A DNA stretch of 64,000 nucleotides from positions 52,435,102 through 52,499,101 of the forward strand of contig NC_084886.1 in assembly GCF_958979055.1 (NCBI RefSeq). Reading direction: 5' to 3'. The position numbers and the translations under genes are program-made. The stretch is from Alnus glutinosa. Taxonomy: Eukaryota; Streptophyta; Magnoliopsida; Fagales; Betulaceae. This document shows positions 12,027 through 22,735 of the stretch, one piece after another (the first letter of the stretch is position 1; each line of letters begins with the position of its first letter). The notes beneath the pieces are model-generated. The model was given only the letters and a program-made list of their open reading frames with translations, was not told the DNA's origin and did not search any database.

Positions 12027-12791
12027 TCCTTAACTTGATCAAGCCTGTTGCATCCATCAAGAAGTTGTTGGTTACATTAACTTTAGCACAAGATTTGCCA
12101 GTGTATGCCGTAGGTGATGAAAAACGCCTTATGCAAACTATTCTAAATATTGCTGGTAATGCTGTGAAGTTTTCTAGAGAGGGTAGCATCTCAATCACAG
12201 GTTTTGTTGCAAAATCAGAATCTTTAAGAGATTCTTGAGCACAGGACTTCTTTCTTGTGCCATGTGATAATCACTTTTATTTGCGTGCACAGGTTCGTTT
12301 TTTGAATATTCTATTGCAATCCTTTGGTCTGAGGATGCTTAGTTGTTTTATGTTAAAAGCTAACTGTGTACATTAACCTTTTCTCTTCAATTGTAGGTGG
12401 AAGATTCAGGATCAGGAATTAGCCCCCGAGATATTCCTAAGCTCTTTTCGAAATTCTCGCAAACTCAATCACATGCAACCACAAATTCTGGTGGCACTTG
12501 GCCTTGCAATTTGTAAAAGGTACTTTATTCTTTAGTTCTTACATGTTTATCTTTGTTAGGTTATACAATCAGCTTGAATAGTAATCTCTGCCTGTTTTTG
12601 GCATTCCAGTATTTGCAGAGTCAAAACTAAGTCCTTTAAAAAGATTCTTTTTTCATATGTAAATGTAGCTATAATGCTTTTTCCTTTTGCATGGTGTGAT
12701 CAGGTTTGTAAATCTTATGGAGGGACATATTTGGCTTGAAAGTGAAGGTCTTGGAAAGGGATCTACCGCCTCTTTTGGCACGAATTATTGA
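12027..12791 (+). pseudogene. Ethylene receptor (ETR1/ERS1-type) histidine-kinase fragment, captured and broken
   Basis: Three exon pieces keep their GT-AG introns: 12027-12292, 12397-12519 and 12704-12791. They encode the ATP-binding half of the kinase: [29 protein letters not shown] (N box), then [15 protein letters not shown] (G1-like) and [20 protein letters not shown] (G2 region). This matches subfamily I ethylene receptors, which sit in the ER membrane and signal through CTR1. The N-terminal membrane sensor, GAF domain, phospho-accepting His and any receiver are absent. Lesions: a TGA at 12236-12238, and loss of a few bases in the SGGxGLGLA motif near 12500 that shifts the frame. Retained introns mean capture at DNA level rather than by reverse transcription. 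Confidence 0.9.
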
Positions 12792-13527
12792 TTTTTCATC
12801 TCTTGTAAATTTTGGATCTAATTTAGTTTAGTAGTTTCAGGTGTAATTTTTTGAAGAGAAATATGGTTTTTTGTTAAACATTTGGCTCAAATTATTTCTG
12901 ACTTGATAATTCTGATGGCTCTTTCTTATGTGATTTGTCATTAACTTGCTAGTTCTTAGTACTCTTGGACATTGTAGCGGACTACTTTAGTTGCAGAAAG
13001 TTTGCTTTTCCAACTGATAATAAAATTTGGTTTGTGAAAAAATTGATGTTGCTGTGAATACATTTTCTCAAAGCAAAAATTATTGGTTTTAAAAGCTTCC
13101 AATACCATTTTGGTTGGTCTAGGGATGGAGAGATACATGCATGCATAAATATTCAAATTGCACTCAAAAGAATGCTTCGATGTACAAAAGTAGTTAATGA
13201 ACTTCACATTTTTTATTAACCTCACAAAAAGCAAGGTCTACTATATCACTGTGGCCTTTGCCAAAACATGAGAATACGAAAGATTCACAACCACAACAAA
13301 ATTCATTTTTCATTCATATTCAATCAAGGACCGGTAAGCTTAAAAAAAGAAAATCAAGGATTAGTATAATTGGGACATAAACAAGAACAAATGGTGAGAT
13401 TTTCTCTTAGTTACGAATTCAAAAAGGCAAAGTTACAACAACCGCATATCTACATTTTGCGGAAGCAAAAATAATATCTACAAAGGAAAATTGTATTGAG
13501 GCCATGAGAAGTATTGAATCAATTAGT
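12792..13527. other. Interior of the inverted-repeat element, no gene seen
   Basis: AT-rich; it may be 3' flank of the captured receptor gene. No domain, RNA gene or element end was found. Confidence 0.4.
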
Positions 13528-13644
13528 TTATTTCTTCAAATCCGAAGAGGCGGTTCCTTCACCATCTAAACTACTAGGTTCCCTCAGCAATGAATGACAT
13601 TTCATAAGAGAATATCGTTCAACATATTTCAATAATAATATCAC
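13528..13644 (-). pseudogene. Possible terminal exon of an unidentified captured gene
   Basis: On the minus strand a good acceptor (CATGTTTCAG) precedes a 38-codon open stretch ending LDGEGTASSDLKK and a TAA stop at 13528. The composition (KYVERYSLMKCHSLLREPSS) looks like real protein, unlike the flanking frames. The family was not recognised. Its place inside the inverted-repeat element suggests a second captured fragment, read opposite to the receptor fragment. It could also be a chance open frame. Confidence 0.3.
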
Positions 13645-15039
13645 CTGAAACATGGAAGATAACGTTAGGCAATAGAAAGAATAGAATATATTATAAATGT
13701 AAAAGCACCTGAAGAAAAAGCAAAGTATATTATTTATTAACAAAAAATGCATGCTTGCTAAGCAAAACAAGTGTTTAACCAGCATTACTCAATTCCATTA
13801 TACCATCTCCATGAAATGCAATGGTTTGTAACCTAATCCACCTAAAGCCCTTTCCTCATCCAAACCCGACAGGAAAATTCGAAGAAATTTTCCATTGACA
13901 ATTCACTTGGTTAGAACATAAATCAAAACTTTTGCTAAACTAAAATTTTATCAGGTACCCAATGGAATAAACATTTTTTTTAGTTCAAGTCCACCTCTGC
14001 ATCTTAATAGTCAAAAAGGTCATTAGATTGCCCTCCAAAAGGTTGGTAATAACTTTTGGGCAAGCAACTAATTATACAACCTAATATGGTAGCCAAATGA
14101 ACAATCCTATCAACCTTCACATTGATATCATTCACTATGCACCATTCCTGTTGTCCTAAAACAATGTAAATCAACTTGACATACGATTTTTTGAGGCGTG
14201 AACATGTATAGTTTTCAATATCAACAATAAGCTATTGTTGGAAAACTTGAAATTCATACCTTCGTGCAAACAGAACAACCTTCTATAGGATTAAAGCTCC
14301 AGGTTAGAGGGCATGCAAGCTAAGAAGGCATGAAATCTTACAATGCAAGGAGTCCTCTCACAATCCCCAAGAGAACACAATATTATCCAAGTAATTGACC
14401 AGTAAAGTGGAACAAAAACAAGCCTTAAACAACAATATTGGACAAGGAACATTAAAGCAGTAACTAAACTAAACAAATAGCTTAAAAAATAACATAAGGT
14501 GAATAGGAAGCAGGAAGTCAGAATAACAACTTCATCAAAGAAGTCTAAGACTGCAAATTGGTTCCAGTACATGCTTTGTTTCGCCAATTTAAAAAGAAAA
14601 GCTCCAAGAAGACATATCAACAATTAATATCCTCTATCACATATCATATAAATCTCTTTGTTATTATTCTTGTTATTGTTAAGGTGACTTAAATGCATAT
14701 GTAGAGTCCCATTAAAAGAAGAAAGTAAGGTGCATATGTAGACAATATTCTTAAAGAAGAACCATGGAGAAATATGAGAATTGGGCAATAATTTCAAGGT
14801 ACAGCAGAACAAAAACTTCCAAAATCTACAAAAAGCCACTAAAATTTAATCTTTGCTGTCTTTTATTCCTTAACTGCCAACAAAATTCTTACATATATAA
14901 GCCTCCTTCAATTCCAAGAAATATTGAAAAAAGGGAAGTAAATGCTTACAGAAGGTTACAAGAAATAATGAAAATGCTTAAATGAGAATCAGGCAGTAAT
15001 TTACAGAAATTCTTCTCATTCCACATTCCACATTCCCAA
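13645..15039. other. Interior of the inverted-repeat element, no gene seen
   Basis: AT-rich, with only short frames lacking recognisable domains on either strand. Leucine- and phenylalanine-rich translations at 14291-14839 on the minus strand reflect base composition. Confidence 0.4.
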
Positions 15040-16629
15040 CCCTAGACCCAAAATCCAATCCATCCCAACAAATTCATATGAGAATAAAGCTCAGCCCATA
15101 TTCTTTTCGCAGCAAAATCCCAGGGTCAAAGAAACCACAAATTAGACAAATCTCACCCAAAAACAACTAAAAAAACTGGACGTCATCACAAATCATAAAT
15201 TATTATTAGACTAGAAGATTCTGGGCATTCTTTCTTTCCAACTAAGCTATTCAAATGTCGACACAAATATGGCAGTTGGTTTGCCGTTGTTACAAAGGAA
15301 TCACACATCAAATCAGGCGACTCTTCAATTAATAACTTGATAACACTTACATTAATGCCCCATGTGCTTGCAATAGACAAATAGAAGAAACAAAAACCTA
15401 AAATGGTTAACAAAAATCCAAAAGGTTGCAACTGCTAAATTCCAAAATATCTTCTAGCCTCATTTTCGTAGTAACCAAATGAAGCAAAACATCTATGCAA
15501 ATGATGTGTTTCAGTGTATAATGTTGGAAGTACTTGTCAATCTCAAAGAGAAACTAAGACAAACTTAACTATAAGCTGATATATGAACAAGCATGTAGGA
15601 ATGAGCATGGCATATTTCTTAGGCAGTGTCCTATTAATCTGTTTTTCTCTTTAAATCTATGATTCTTAGATACAGAATGAAAACACGGAATAAATCAAGA
15701 ATGAGCAGTATATATCAACCTGCTCTCAATTTCTACTACACTACAGTTCAATGGCAAGTAATACTAACTCCAATCCTTTGGAATGCAATATAGACTTTCA
15801 TTATGCTGCAAAACCCAATCCATCCCAACAGATTCATATGAAAAAAAAGCTCAGCCCATATTCTTTTTGCAGCAAAATCCCAGCTCTGAGGAAACCACAA
15901 ATCAGCCAAATCTCACCCAAAAAACAACTAAAAAAATGGAACATCATCACAAATCATAAATTATTATTACACTAGAAGATTCTGGGCATTCTTTCTTTCC
16001 AACTAAGCTATTCAAATGTTGACACATATATATATATTTCCATGCCACTTAAAAGGATTACACTACAATATCAAAGAAAATCCAGCAACTACAAAACTCA
16101 TTCCAATATTTATAGCCACCAAACAGAATCTGGAGAGAAAATCAAAAGGAATACAAATAACCCATTATCTGCACTTAAACAACCCATTATCTGCACTTAA
16201 ACAGCCCAAATCTCACCCAAAAACAACTAAAAAAACCGGATCTGGAGAGAAAATCAAAAGGAATGATCAAAAAAAAAAAATCTAAGAAAACCTTACGGCG
16301 GATGGGCTCGTCGGCGGCTGCGGCGTTGGTGTTTCGGCTGGGGCTGCTCGTGGCGATCGGTGGTTGAGTTGTCGGAGCCGAATCGGAGTTGGAGAACGCA
16401 CGGTGGTTCGGTTTTGGCCGGAGATGGAGAACGCACAGTGGTGTGGCGGGCTCGTGAGTGGTCGACGGTGGCTGGCTCGTGAGTGGTCGACAATGGCGGG
16501 CTCACGGTGGGGTTGAGGAGAGGAGATGGAGAGAGAGAGAGAGAGAGGGAGGGAAAGATTTGGGGGGAAAATGGTTTGGAGAAGAAAAATGGGTATAGAA
16601 GACGGGGGGGTGGGTTTTCAAAAAAAAGA

Positions 16630-16667
<38 letters not shown>

Positions 16668-16729
16668 CTATTAAAAGCAAAAGGCCCCTTCCACGTAGGA
16701 AAGGGTCGGGCAGGGGACTATCATTACTC

Positions 16730-16777
<48 letters not shown>
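16730..16777. repeat. (TA)n(GA)n compound microsatellite
   Basis: About 11 TA units are followed by about 13 GA units. It separates the right end of the inverted-repeat element from the stop codon of the minus-strand UGT gene, which is only about 100 bases away. Confidence 0.9.
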
Positions 16778-16782
<5 letters not shown>

Positions 16783-16830
16783 AGGGGGAAGAGAGGATTC
16801 ACATGTATGAAGTTAATGAAGCACGTGTAA

Positions 16831-18258
16831 CTAGCACGTTGTCGTGACCCACGACTCAGCCAACTTGGCAAATGCAACATGAGCGGACCCTCCCTCTTCC
16901 ACGGCTGCCACGGCTGCATCTCTCATGGCTAAAACCTTCTGCTTCACCACTTTGCCTGCTTCCGAGTCCATTAACTCCCTCACTCTCTTCTCCAACTCGG
17001 CCGCACTCACCAACCCGTCTTCCGACTCATTCACTGCCAACGCCACCTTAAATTCCTTCACCAAGACCACCCTGGTCAGCCTTTGTTCCGCATACAAAGG
17101 CCACCCAACCTTCGGCAAGCCACTAGACACCGCTTCAAGCACTGAGTTCCACCCGCAGTGTGTCACGAACCCACCCACCGAACCATGACTCAGTATCTCC
17201 ACCTGTGGAGCCCATTGCTTCACCACAAAACCCCTACCCTTGGTCCTTTCCAAGAAACCGTTTGGCAACAACTCATCCAAATTTGGCTCTTTGTTGTTAT
17301 CTGGTGGCGGATTTCTTACTACCCATAAGAACCTTTGGCCGCTATTTTCTAATCCTACGGCTATTTCATGCAACTGTTTTGCCGAAAACAATCCCATGCT
17401 TCCAAAAGACAGAAACACGACGCTTTGACTTGGTTGCGAGTTTAGCCAATTCAAACACTCATGCTGATTTTCTCCATCCTGATTGCTGCTTGATATCAAA
17501 GGTCCAACACAGAATATCGGCGGTGTTGGGCCATCTGTCACACATAGCCCATCCGATATTGCTCCAATAGCTTTTCCTTCGAGCAGTTCAAACGTATTTA
17601 CAATAAGTCCATTTGATTTGGCCATGTGGGTTGCTGTGTTTAAGAAATACTCATACACTTTAGCACTACGATCAGACATATTTTTCGGCATGTCTGAAAC
17701 CGGGATAGAAGGTAAGCCTGGAATATCAATAAGCATATGATCATCGAGATCTTTCAAGCTTTTGTCCAGGCTTTTATGGAGAGTGGGGCGGTATAGGAAG
17801 GCGGTTAGAGTGCTTGCGCTGGAGGTGTAGAAATAATAGATGGGGATGCTAAGGTTTGCGGCTACTCTGAAAGCAGCATCACAAAAGAAGTCAATGATAA
17901 AGGCTTTGAGTTTGGAGGTCTGGGAGATGGTTTGAAGGGTTTGGTGGACATTTGGGTTGTTGAGGTGTGGGAATAAGTACAATAATTCTATGCGGGAAGG
18001 AGTGGAAGGGACGTCGGCGATGGGGGGAAGATGGAGGAAGGTGATCGATGGGGTGGTGGCTTTCACGGCGGCCATGTATTGGGCGGTAGAGCTGGCGACG
18101 TACTGGGCGGTGGACGCAGAATCTGTGTTTTGTGTGTTTAAGACAAGGATTGTGATGGAGAAAGATGGGTGATGTTTCAGTATGAGCTTGCCAAGCTCTA
18201 CCATGGCGAGTAGGTGGCCTCTGCCTGGAGATGGGTACAGGACTATGACCTCCTTCAT
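16831..18258 (-). CDS. UDP-glycosyltransferase, UGT88-like (group E), copy 2
   Basis: Intronless frame of 475 residues, closest in the window to the gene at 5937-7349 and convergent with it. Start at the ATG ending at 18258. The catalytic His lies in GRGHL (residue 15) and the likely partner Asp in IIDFFC. The PSPG box spans about residues 349-392 with WAPQ, HCGWNS and the final Gln in YAEQ. It reads SSGLPKVGWPL where the other three copies have GVPMV(A/S)WPL, a change in the loop facing the sugar donor. It shares the duplicated STAQYxA motif with copy 1. The 3' end almost touches a large transposable element, so its terminator and 3' UTR may be disturbed. The frame is full length and probably functional; the acceptor is unknown. 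Confidence 0.94.
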   Translation of the reverse strand: MKEVIVLYPSPGRGHLLAMVELGKLILKHHPSFSITILVLNTQNTDSASTAQYVASSTAQYMAAVKATTPSITFLHLPPIADVPSTPSRIELLYLFPHLNNPNVHQTLQTISQTSKLKAFIIDFFCDAAFRVAANLSIPIYYFYTSSASTLTAFLYRPTLHKSLDKSLKDLDDHMLIDIPGLPSIPVSDMPKNMSDRSAKVYEYFLNTATHMAKSNGLIVNTFELLEGKAIGAISDGLCVTDGPTPPIFCVGPLISSSNQDGENQHECLNWLNSQPSQSVVFLSFGSMGLFSAKQLHEIAVGLENSGQRFLWVVRNPPPDNNKEPNLDELLPNGFLERTKGRGFVVKQWAPQVEILSHGSVGGFVTHCGWNSVLEAVSSGLPKVGWPLYAEQRLTRVVLVKEFKVALAVNESEDGLVSAAELEKRVRELMDSEAGKVVKQKVLAMRDAAVAAVEEGGSAHVAFAKLAESWVTTTC

Positions 18259-18301
18259 GTTCACAGGATGTTTGGTTCCTCAGGCTCCGTGGAACCAAAT
18301 G

Positions 18302-18312
18302 TGTTTAAATAG
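18302..18312 (-). promoter_or_regulatory. Candidate TATA-like element of UGT copy 2
   Basis: On the minus strand CTATTTAAACA lies about 45-55 bases before the ATG. It is close for a plant TATA box, so the leader would be short. Sequence upstream is not visibly similar to that of copy 1. Confidence 0.35.
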
Positions 18313-18910
18313 GGAAAAAGGCAACGTATAAAGCTCGACTAGCTTTCGAGCGTATTATACTTCATTTTAATATTTTCTCAGCGAAAGACGGTCCATTCAT
18401 ATTCTTAGCTCCTTAAATAATGGAATAGTTTTATTTGCGAAAGCTCTAAGATTGTGCACCAATTGGGTTTCAAGCCTTGGCTTTTTATAATAATATAATC
18501 CGTTTGAAGGATTAAATCTTCTGTATACCACCTTCTTTCCAAATAAAAAAATAATCATTTGCGTCACCGCATATGCTAGCAAACTCTTGAATCTACAAGG
18601 GTATGATCATGACTTCGTTGTCTGTTTTGCAACTTTCTTATGCATTTTTTCCATAATTTTTTCAATGGGATAAGAGAGAGCCACGATGTCAAGCTCTAAT
18701 AACCACACAGTCCCCGTTCAAACTCCAGCAAAACTCTTTTTAATGATGAAAGATTGCTACCTTCCTATGCCTTCAGCTTCATCTTTGCATCCTATATATG
18801 CCTATAAAGGGGATCCATCCTTGCTTTCTTTCGAGAAAAAGTAATTCTATATATCTCACTAACCAGTCACCGATAAGACATCTACGAAATATTGGTGTGG
18901 TACAGTATTG

Positions 18911-19038
18911 AGTAATGATTCACCTTACTTAAAGATTTAATTTTTTTATCTTCTTACTTTAATTTATTTTTAAAAATTAAAAAATTCAAAAAATAGTGTA
19001 TAAAAAGTTGAATGTTTTAAGTGATTGGCCATCATTAC
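18911..19038. mobile_element. Probable small MITE
   Basis: Ends read inward as AGTAATGATTCACC and AGTAATGATGGCC, with a shared CACTTAAA/ACTTAAA stretch further in. The GAGTAATGAT start is the same as that of the 6.9-kb element, suggesting one superfamily. No clear target duplication was found. Confidence 0.45.
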
Positions 19039-19039
19039 T

Positions 19040-19840
19040 TCTTTTATTTTTTTTTCTTTTTTTAACAAGATCAAAAACCTTCATTGCTGAAATGAAACTC
19101 CAAAGGGATTACATCAATGTAAAAGCCACAAAACAAATATAAGAGCAAAGAAGCTGAGAACACTGTCTGAAGGCTACATCAGTGCCCGTAGGTCAATGTA
19201 GTGAATAAAACTGAAGAAACTCTATCCACTAAGTCAGGAAAAATCCTGACTTAAAGCAGCTACCAAAAGGTAGACTATGAACAAATATACAAGAATGTAC
19301 AAATACAAATACAAAAAAAAAAAAAAAAAAAAAAACCAAAAAAACCAAAAAACAAAAAATCAGCACCATGAGAACCGCCACTGGAGCTCAGGGCGTGTTG
19401 AGCACGCACTTACTCCGGGAACCCTTCCAGCCATCGAACGACCTCCAGAAGCCAAGATCGACACCAAACGAAGCCGAATATGCAAACTGTGACCCTCATG
19501 CACTAACCCAAGGAAGACACTCCTCGACGCTTGCTGGCCACACACCGAGCAGGAAAAAACCACACAGCTCTGTCGAGCGACTACTGAAACCAGAGGAGGC
19601 CAGCGACCACTAAAGAAAAGCTCATGATGTCGACGAACACCCAGTCGAGGCTTATAGATCTAGCAATAAAGCACAACTCCATCGGATACCCGCCGACATC
19701 CGCCATTCTCACAGGCTACAGCTTGAGAATCCTTCTATTTGCACTAAAAACAAAAAAATAAAAGAATACACCAACCTCCCCGAAACTAACTCCGGGAGGA
19801 ACCACAGCTCAACATCCCTAAGGTTGAGAATCATTACTAT
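19040..19840 (-). mobile_element. Probable LINE 3' end (relic)
   Basis: Read on the minus strand, a GC-moderate stretch with TTTGTGGCTTTTACATTG and GATGTAATCCCTTTGG-type phrases ends in AATGAAGG, TTTTGATCTTG and an A-rich tail. On the plus strand the tail is the T run at 19041-19060. This resembles plant L1-type LINE 3' untranslated ends. No reverse transcriptase is present and the 5' limit is uncertain. Confidence 0.5.
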
Positions 19841-20105
19841 GTGGTATTTAACAATTTTTATTTTTATTTGTTGTTTTAAAGAAATGATCTAGTAAAGTTG
19901 GTCGTTAGATTTTTATTTATTTATTTGTTTTTTAATAAAGTCATGTTCAACGGTTTAAGACCTGCCATGTTAGTATGATAAGATATTTATGGGATATGCT
20001 GCTGACGTAGGATTTACATTCGTAAGTGGAACTGTGGAAGGAATCAAGGGACTGTAGATTATGCGGGTTTATGGCAATTGTATGTGTTTAGCTTAGAACA
20101 AGAAC

Positions 20106-20300
20106 TTGAGTCCCCTCTCCGACTCCAAGAAGTCCAAGTCTTCTTCTCATTGTGAAGCATCTGAAATCATCATAGAAGGAAATCAAGAACTGGGGTTTTG
20201 CTTCTGGTGCTCAACAAAGTTGCGAAGTGCTAGGTTCTGTCGTCTCCACTCGCAAACACCAAGAGAGTGTTGGGTATTTGGTGGATTTTCCTTCCCAAAC
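20106..20300 (+). pseudogene. Possible isolated exon of unknown gene
   Basis: An open stretch of about 65 codons with protein-like composition (LSDSKKSKSSSHCEASE, FCFWCSTKLRSARFC) is followed by a fair splice donor (CCCAAACGTGAG) at 20300/20301 and intron-like T-rich sequence. There is no ATG at its beginning and no recognisable domain. Two CxxC-like cysteine pairs are visible but not enough to call a zinc finger. It may be a leftover gene start or part of a repeat. Confidence 0.25.
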
Positions 20301-20833
20301 GTGAGTTTCATTATTTGTTTTCAATTGATTTAGGGTTTGAAATTGTGGATTTCAATTGGTTATTGAGTTGTGGGTTGGATTTCTTATTTGTGATGTTTTG
20401 TTTGATGATTATCGGTATTTTGGGTTTCTATTTAAGGCTTAAGAATTTGTCCTGTTTTGGCCGATTCTAGTGAGAACTTGAGTCCTCTGTTGATGGCCGA
20501 TGGGGTGGTGTTTGATGATGATGTAATTTTAAGATTTTGGTGGTATTGTGTTGATGTTTGTAGTGGTTGGGAATTGAAAATTTGAAGTTTTCGGTTCTGT
20601 GGGTAGCTGATTGTGGTGGGATTGTTTGATGTAGGAAAATTTGATGTTCATACAGTGAAATTGGTTGGTGTCAAAACTAATAAAAAATTTTATATAATTA
20701 AAATAGAGAAATATTTAGAGATAAAATAAAAAAAAAGTAGATTGTTTGAATTAAATTTCAAAAAAATTTTAAAGAACTTGATGTAAATGCTATTATATTT
20801 CTGTAGTGCAGCAATCAAGGCCTATAGATCAAA

Positions 20834-20846
20834 GTATCATAGACAA

Positions 20847-20881
<35 letters not shown>

Positions 20882-20892
20882 GTATCATAGAC
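20834..20892. mobile_element. Poly(A) insertion flanked by 11-bp direct repeats
   Basis: GTATCATAGAC occurs at 20834-20844 and again at 20882-20892. Between them are only AACTT, about 31 A and one C. This is the structure left by target-primed reverse transcription when almost nothing but the tail is copied. Confidence 0.6.
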
Positions 20893-21102
20893 CAATCCGG
20901 GTCGCATAATGTCGCATATGATAGGTAGCCTAAGCATGTGGTTTAGATTCACGCACAAAGTCCGTACACGACGACTGCCATTCCAATTTTCCAAGGTGGT
21001 CAGACAAAAAACAAAAAACCAAAAAGCACGTCTTGAATTTGATACAGTTGTTGATTTCAACACACTGGTTGCCGGTCTCTGAACGCCTTTGGTTGCTGTC
21101 AG

Positions 21103-21690
21103 TCAGTGGACTTCTTTTAAAGGCTGAAAAGCGACTTTTGCTGATGACTGATGAGACAATCCATGTGGACCACGTGGTGACATCTTGTAGATAAATAATG
21201 GACCACCTTGGTTCCGAGACTCCAATTTTTTTAAGATGATTACTTTTTCTTTTTCTTTTTTCTTTTTTTTTAATACGTTGAAACAAACAGGAAAAACAAG
21301 ACACTTGGTGGAAAGACTCCGACCATCACTAAGGATGGAGGGAGGGTATTTACCATTTATAATAGGAACCGAAGAAAAAAGAAGGGGAGAATTAGGAATG
21401 TTATCAGAAAAAGATCTGGTTACGGTCCAACGTGTCACATGGTGGGTACAGAAATATGCACTTCTAAAAATTTTGTAAACTTTCCAAGAGAAAGAGGTTG
21501 AGATGGAGCCAACTATGTTTAAGATGAGAGAGGAAATACTCCAATCTTGAGAGATAGACGGATTATGTAAAGCAGAAATTACAACTTGTAAATCGCCTTC
21601 CAAAATAAAAAGATCAAGATGATGAGATGAAGCCATCGAGACAGCTAACTTGGCAGCAAGGGCTTCCCCATAATCAATTTGCTATAACTA
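21103..21690 (-). pseudogene. LINE ORF2 C-terminal RNase H-like fragment
   Basis: Minus-strand translation gives EALAAKLAVSMASSHHLDLF, then ILEGDLQVVISALHNPS, QDWSISSLI and SWKVYKI-RSA, the order found in the RNase H-like domain closing many plant LINE polyproteins (ExxAxxxA helix, EGDSxxVI, SxxxRxxN). Catalytic residues are partly altered, and no reverse transcriptase or endonuclease precedes it. The A/T-rich DNA at 21235-21275 breaks the frame. A dead 3' fragment. Confidence 0.7.
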
Positions 21691-22663
21691 CATATAAGTT
21701 TAGAGGTTTCGAAATACTTATCCGCAAATTAGCTGTGTTTTAGAGTCCTTCTTACCATCTGACCAATGGACATGTAATATATTGTCTTCTCAAAATATAA
21801 TTTTTGACTGCTTTTATTTAGGTGATAATTTTTATTTTTATTATTTATTTTATATTTAGAAAAAAATCTTAATGTTAGTGATGGACCACCTTGCAGAATT
21901 AACTTAATAATTAAGATTGTATTTTGAGTTGCAAGAGATCATATCTCGACCAACTATACAACTTATGCTTGAACGAAACATATGCAAATATTAAAAAATT
22001 AACCTTTTATTACAGTTTTTTCTTAATAAAAAATTCGCTATTTTTTTTTTGTTTTTAATTCTTATTGTCCTTACCTAATATTTTGCAAACAATTTTAGTT
22101 TGTTTTTATTATTCTTTATCACATTATTTATTCGATACAGTCTAATATTATATAATTTTTAACCCCCTTATGATATATTTATACTCTTACACTCTATATC
22201 GGATCGCTTTATGACCGATGATATGTAATGATTTTAAACATTTTTTACTTATAACTTATAAAATTAAATTTAAGATTTTTAAGTTTTTATTTACATTAAC
22301 TTGCGCATGCACGTGCACACATAAAAAAAACTACATGTATCTATTTATTTATTTATTCATGTAAGTTCATACTACCAAAAAAAAAAAAAAAAAAAGTTTC
22401 CACCCTGATTATTATTCATTATGAAAACAAAAATAAAACCATTTCTTTTTTCTTTGTTTTGTTGCTGTGGATTAAAAAAACTTGGTTAAGGTTATAAAGC
22501 AGGCTAAGCAGCGATATTTGGACTGTTGTGATAGACTATAATGTTACTATATATAAATTTCACTTTTCACTTTTACCATATGATAGACTATTCTGGTATT
22601 TGTTGGACAATGTGATCGAAATTAATAGAAAATTAAAACATTAGTTTGGTAAGTCAATAAAGA
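21691..22663. other. AT-rich spacer, nothing recognised
   Basis: Homopolymer runs and short AT-rich stretches. No gene, RNA or element end could be supported. Confidence 0.5.
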
Positions 22664-22735
22664 AATGTTTGGTATCATCTTTTGCCGATATCTCTCTCTT
22701 CACATTAATGGTGCGATGCTTATGATATTATTATT

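Larger units (their letters stand above)
9832..16729. mobile_element. 6.9-kb non-autonomous element with >1-kb terminal inverted repeats and a captured ethylene-receptor fragment (Pack-MULE-like)
   Basis: The left arm 9832-11045 and right arm 15647-16729 are near-identical inverted repeats, both beginning GAGTAATGATAG at the outer edge. Each arm reads inward as a leader-like segment: a CCTTTCCTACGTGG block, a CT tract, a GC-rich proline-coding stretch and a potential splice donor (GCCGTAAGG, near 10394 on the left). The left arm holds an extra nested MITE (9906-10086). Inner edges repeat parts of the arms: 11046-11200 repeats 10499-10660, and 15040-15275 repeats 15810-16020. The interior holds broken ethylene-receptor exons with their introns and an unidentified terminal exon, but no transposase. 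Long inverted repeats plus a host gene fragment fit a Pack-MULE; TA tracts at both edges hide the target duplication, so the superfamily is inferred. Confidence 0.75.

Noticed and set aside
21236-21478. Plus-strand 80-codon frame
   Set aside because: It is antisense to the LINE RNase H-like fragment, which has the recognisable motifs.
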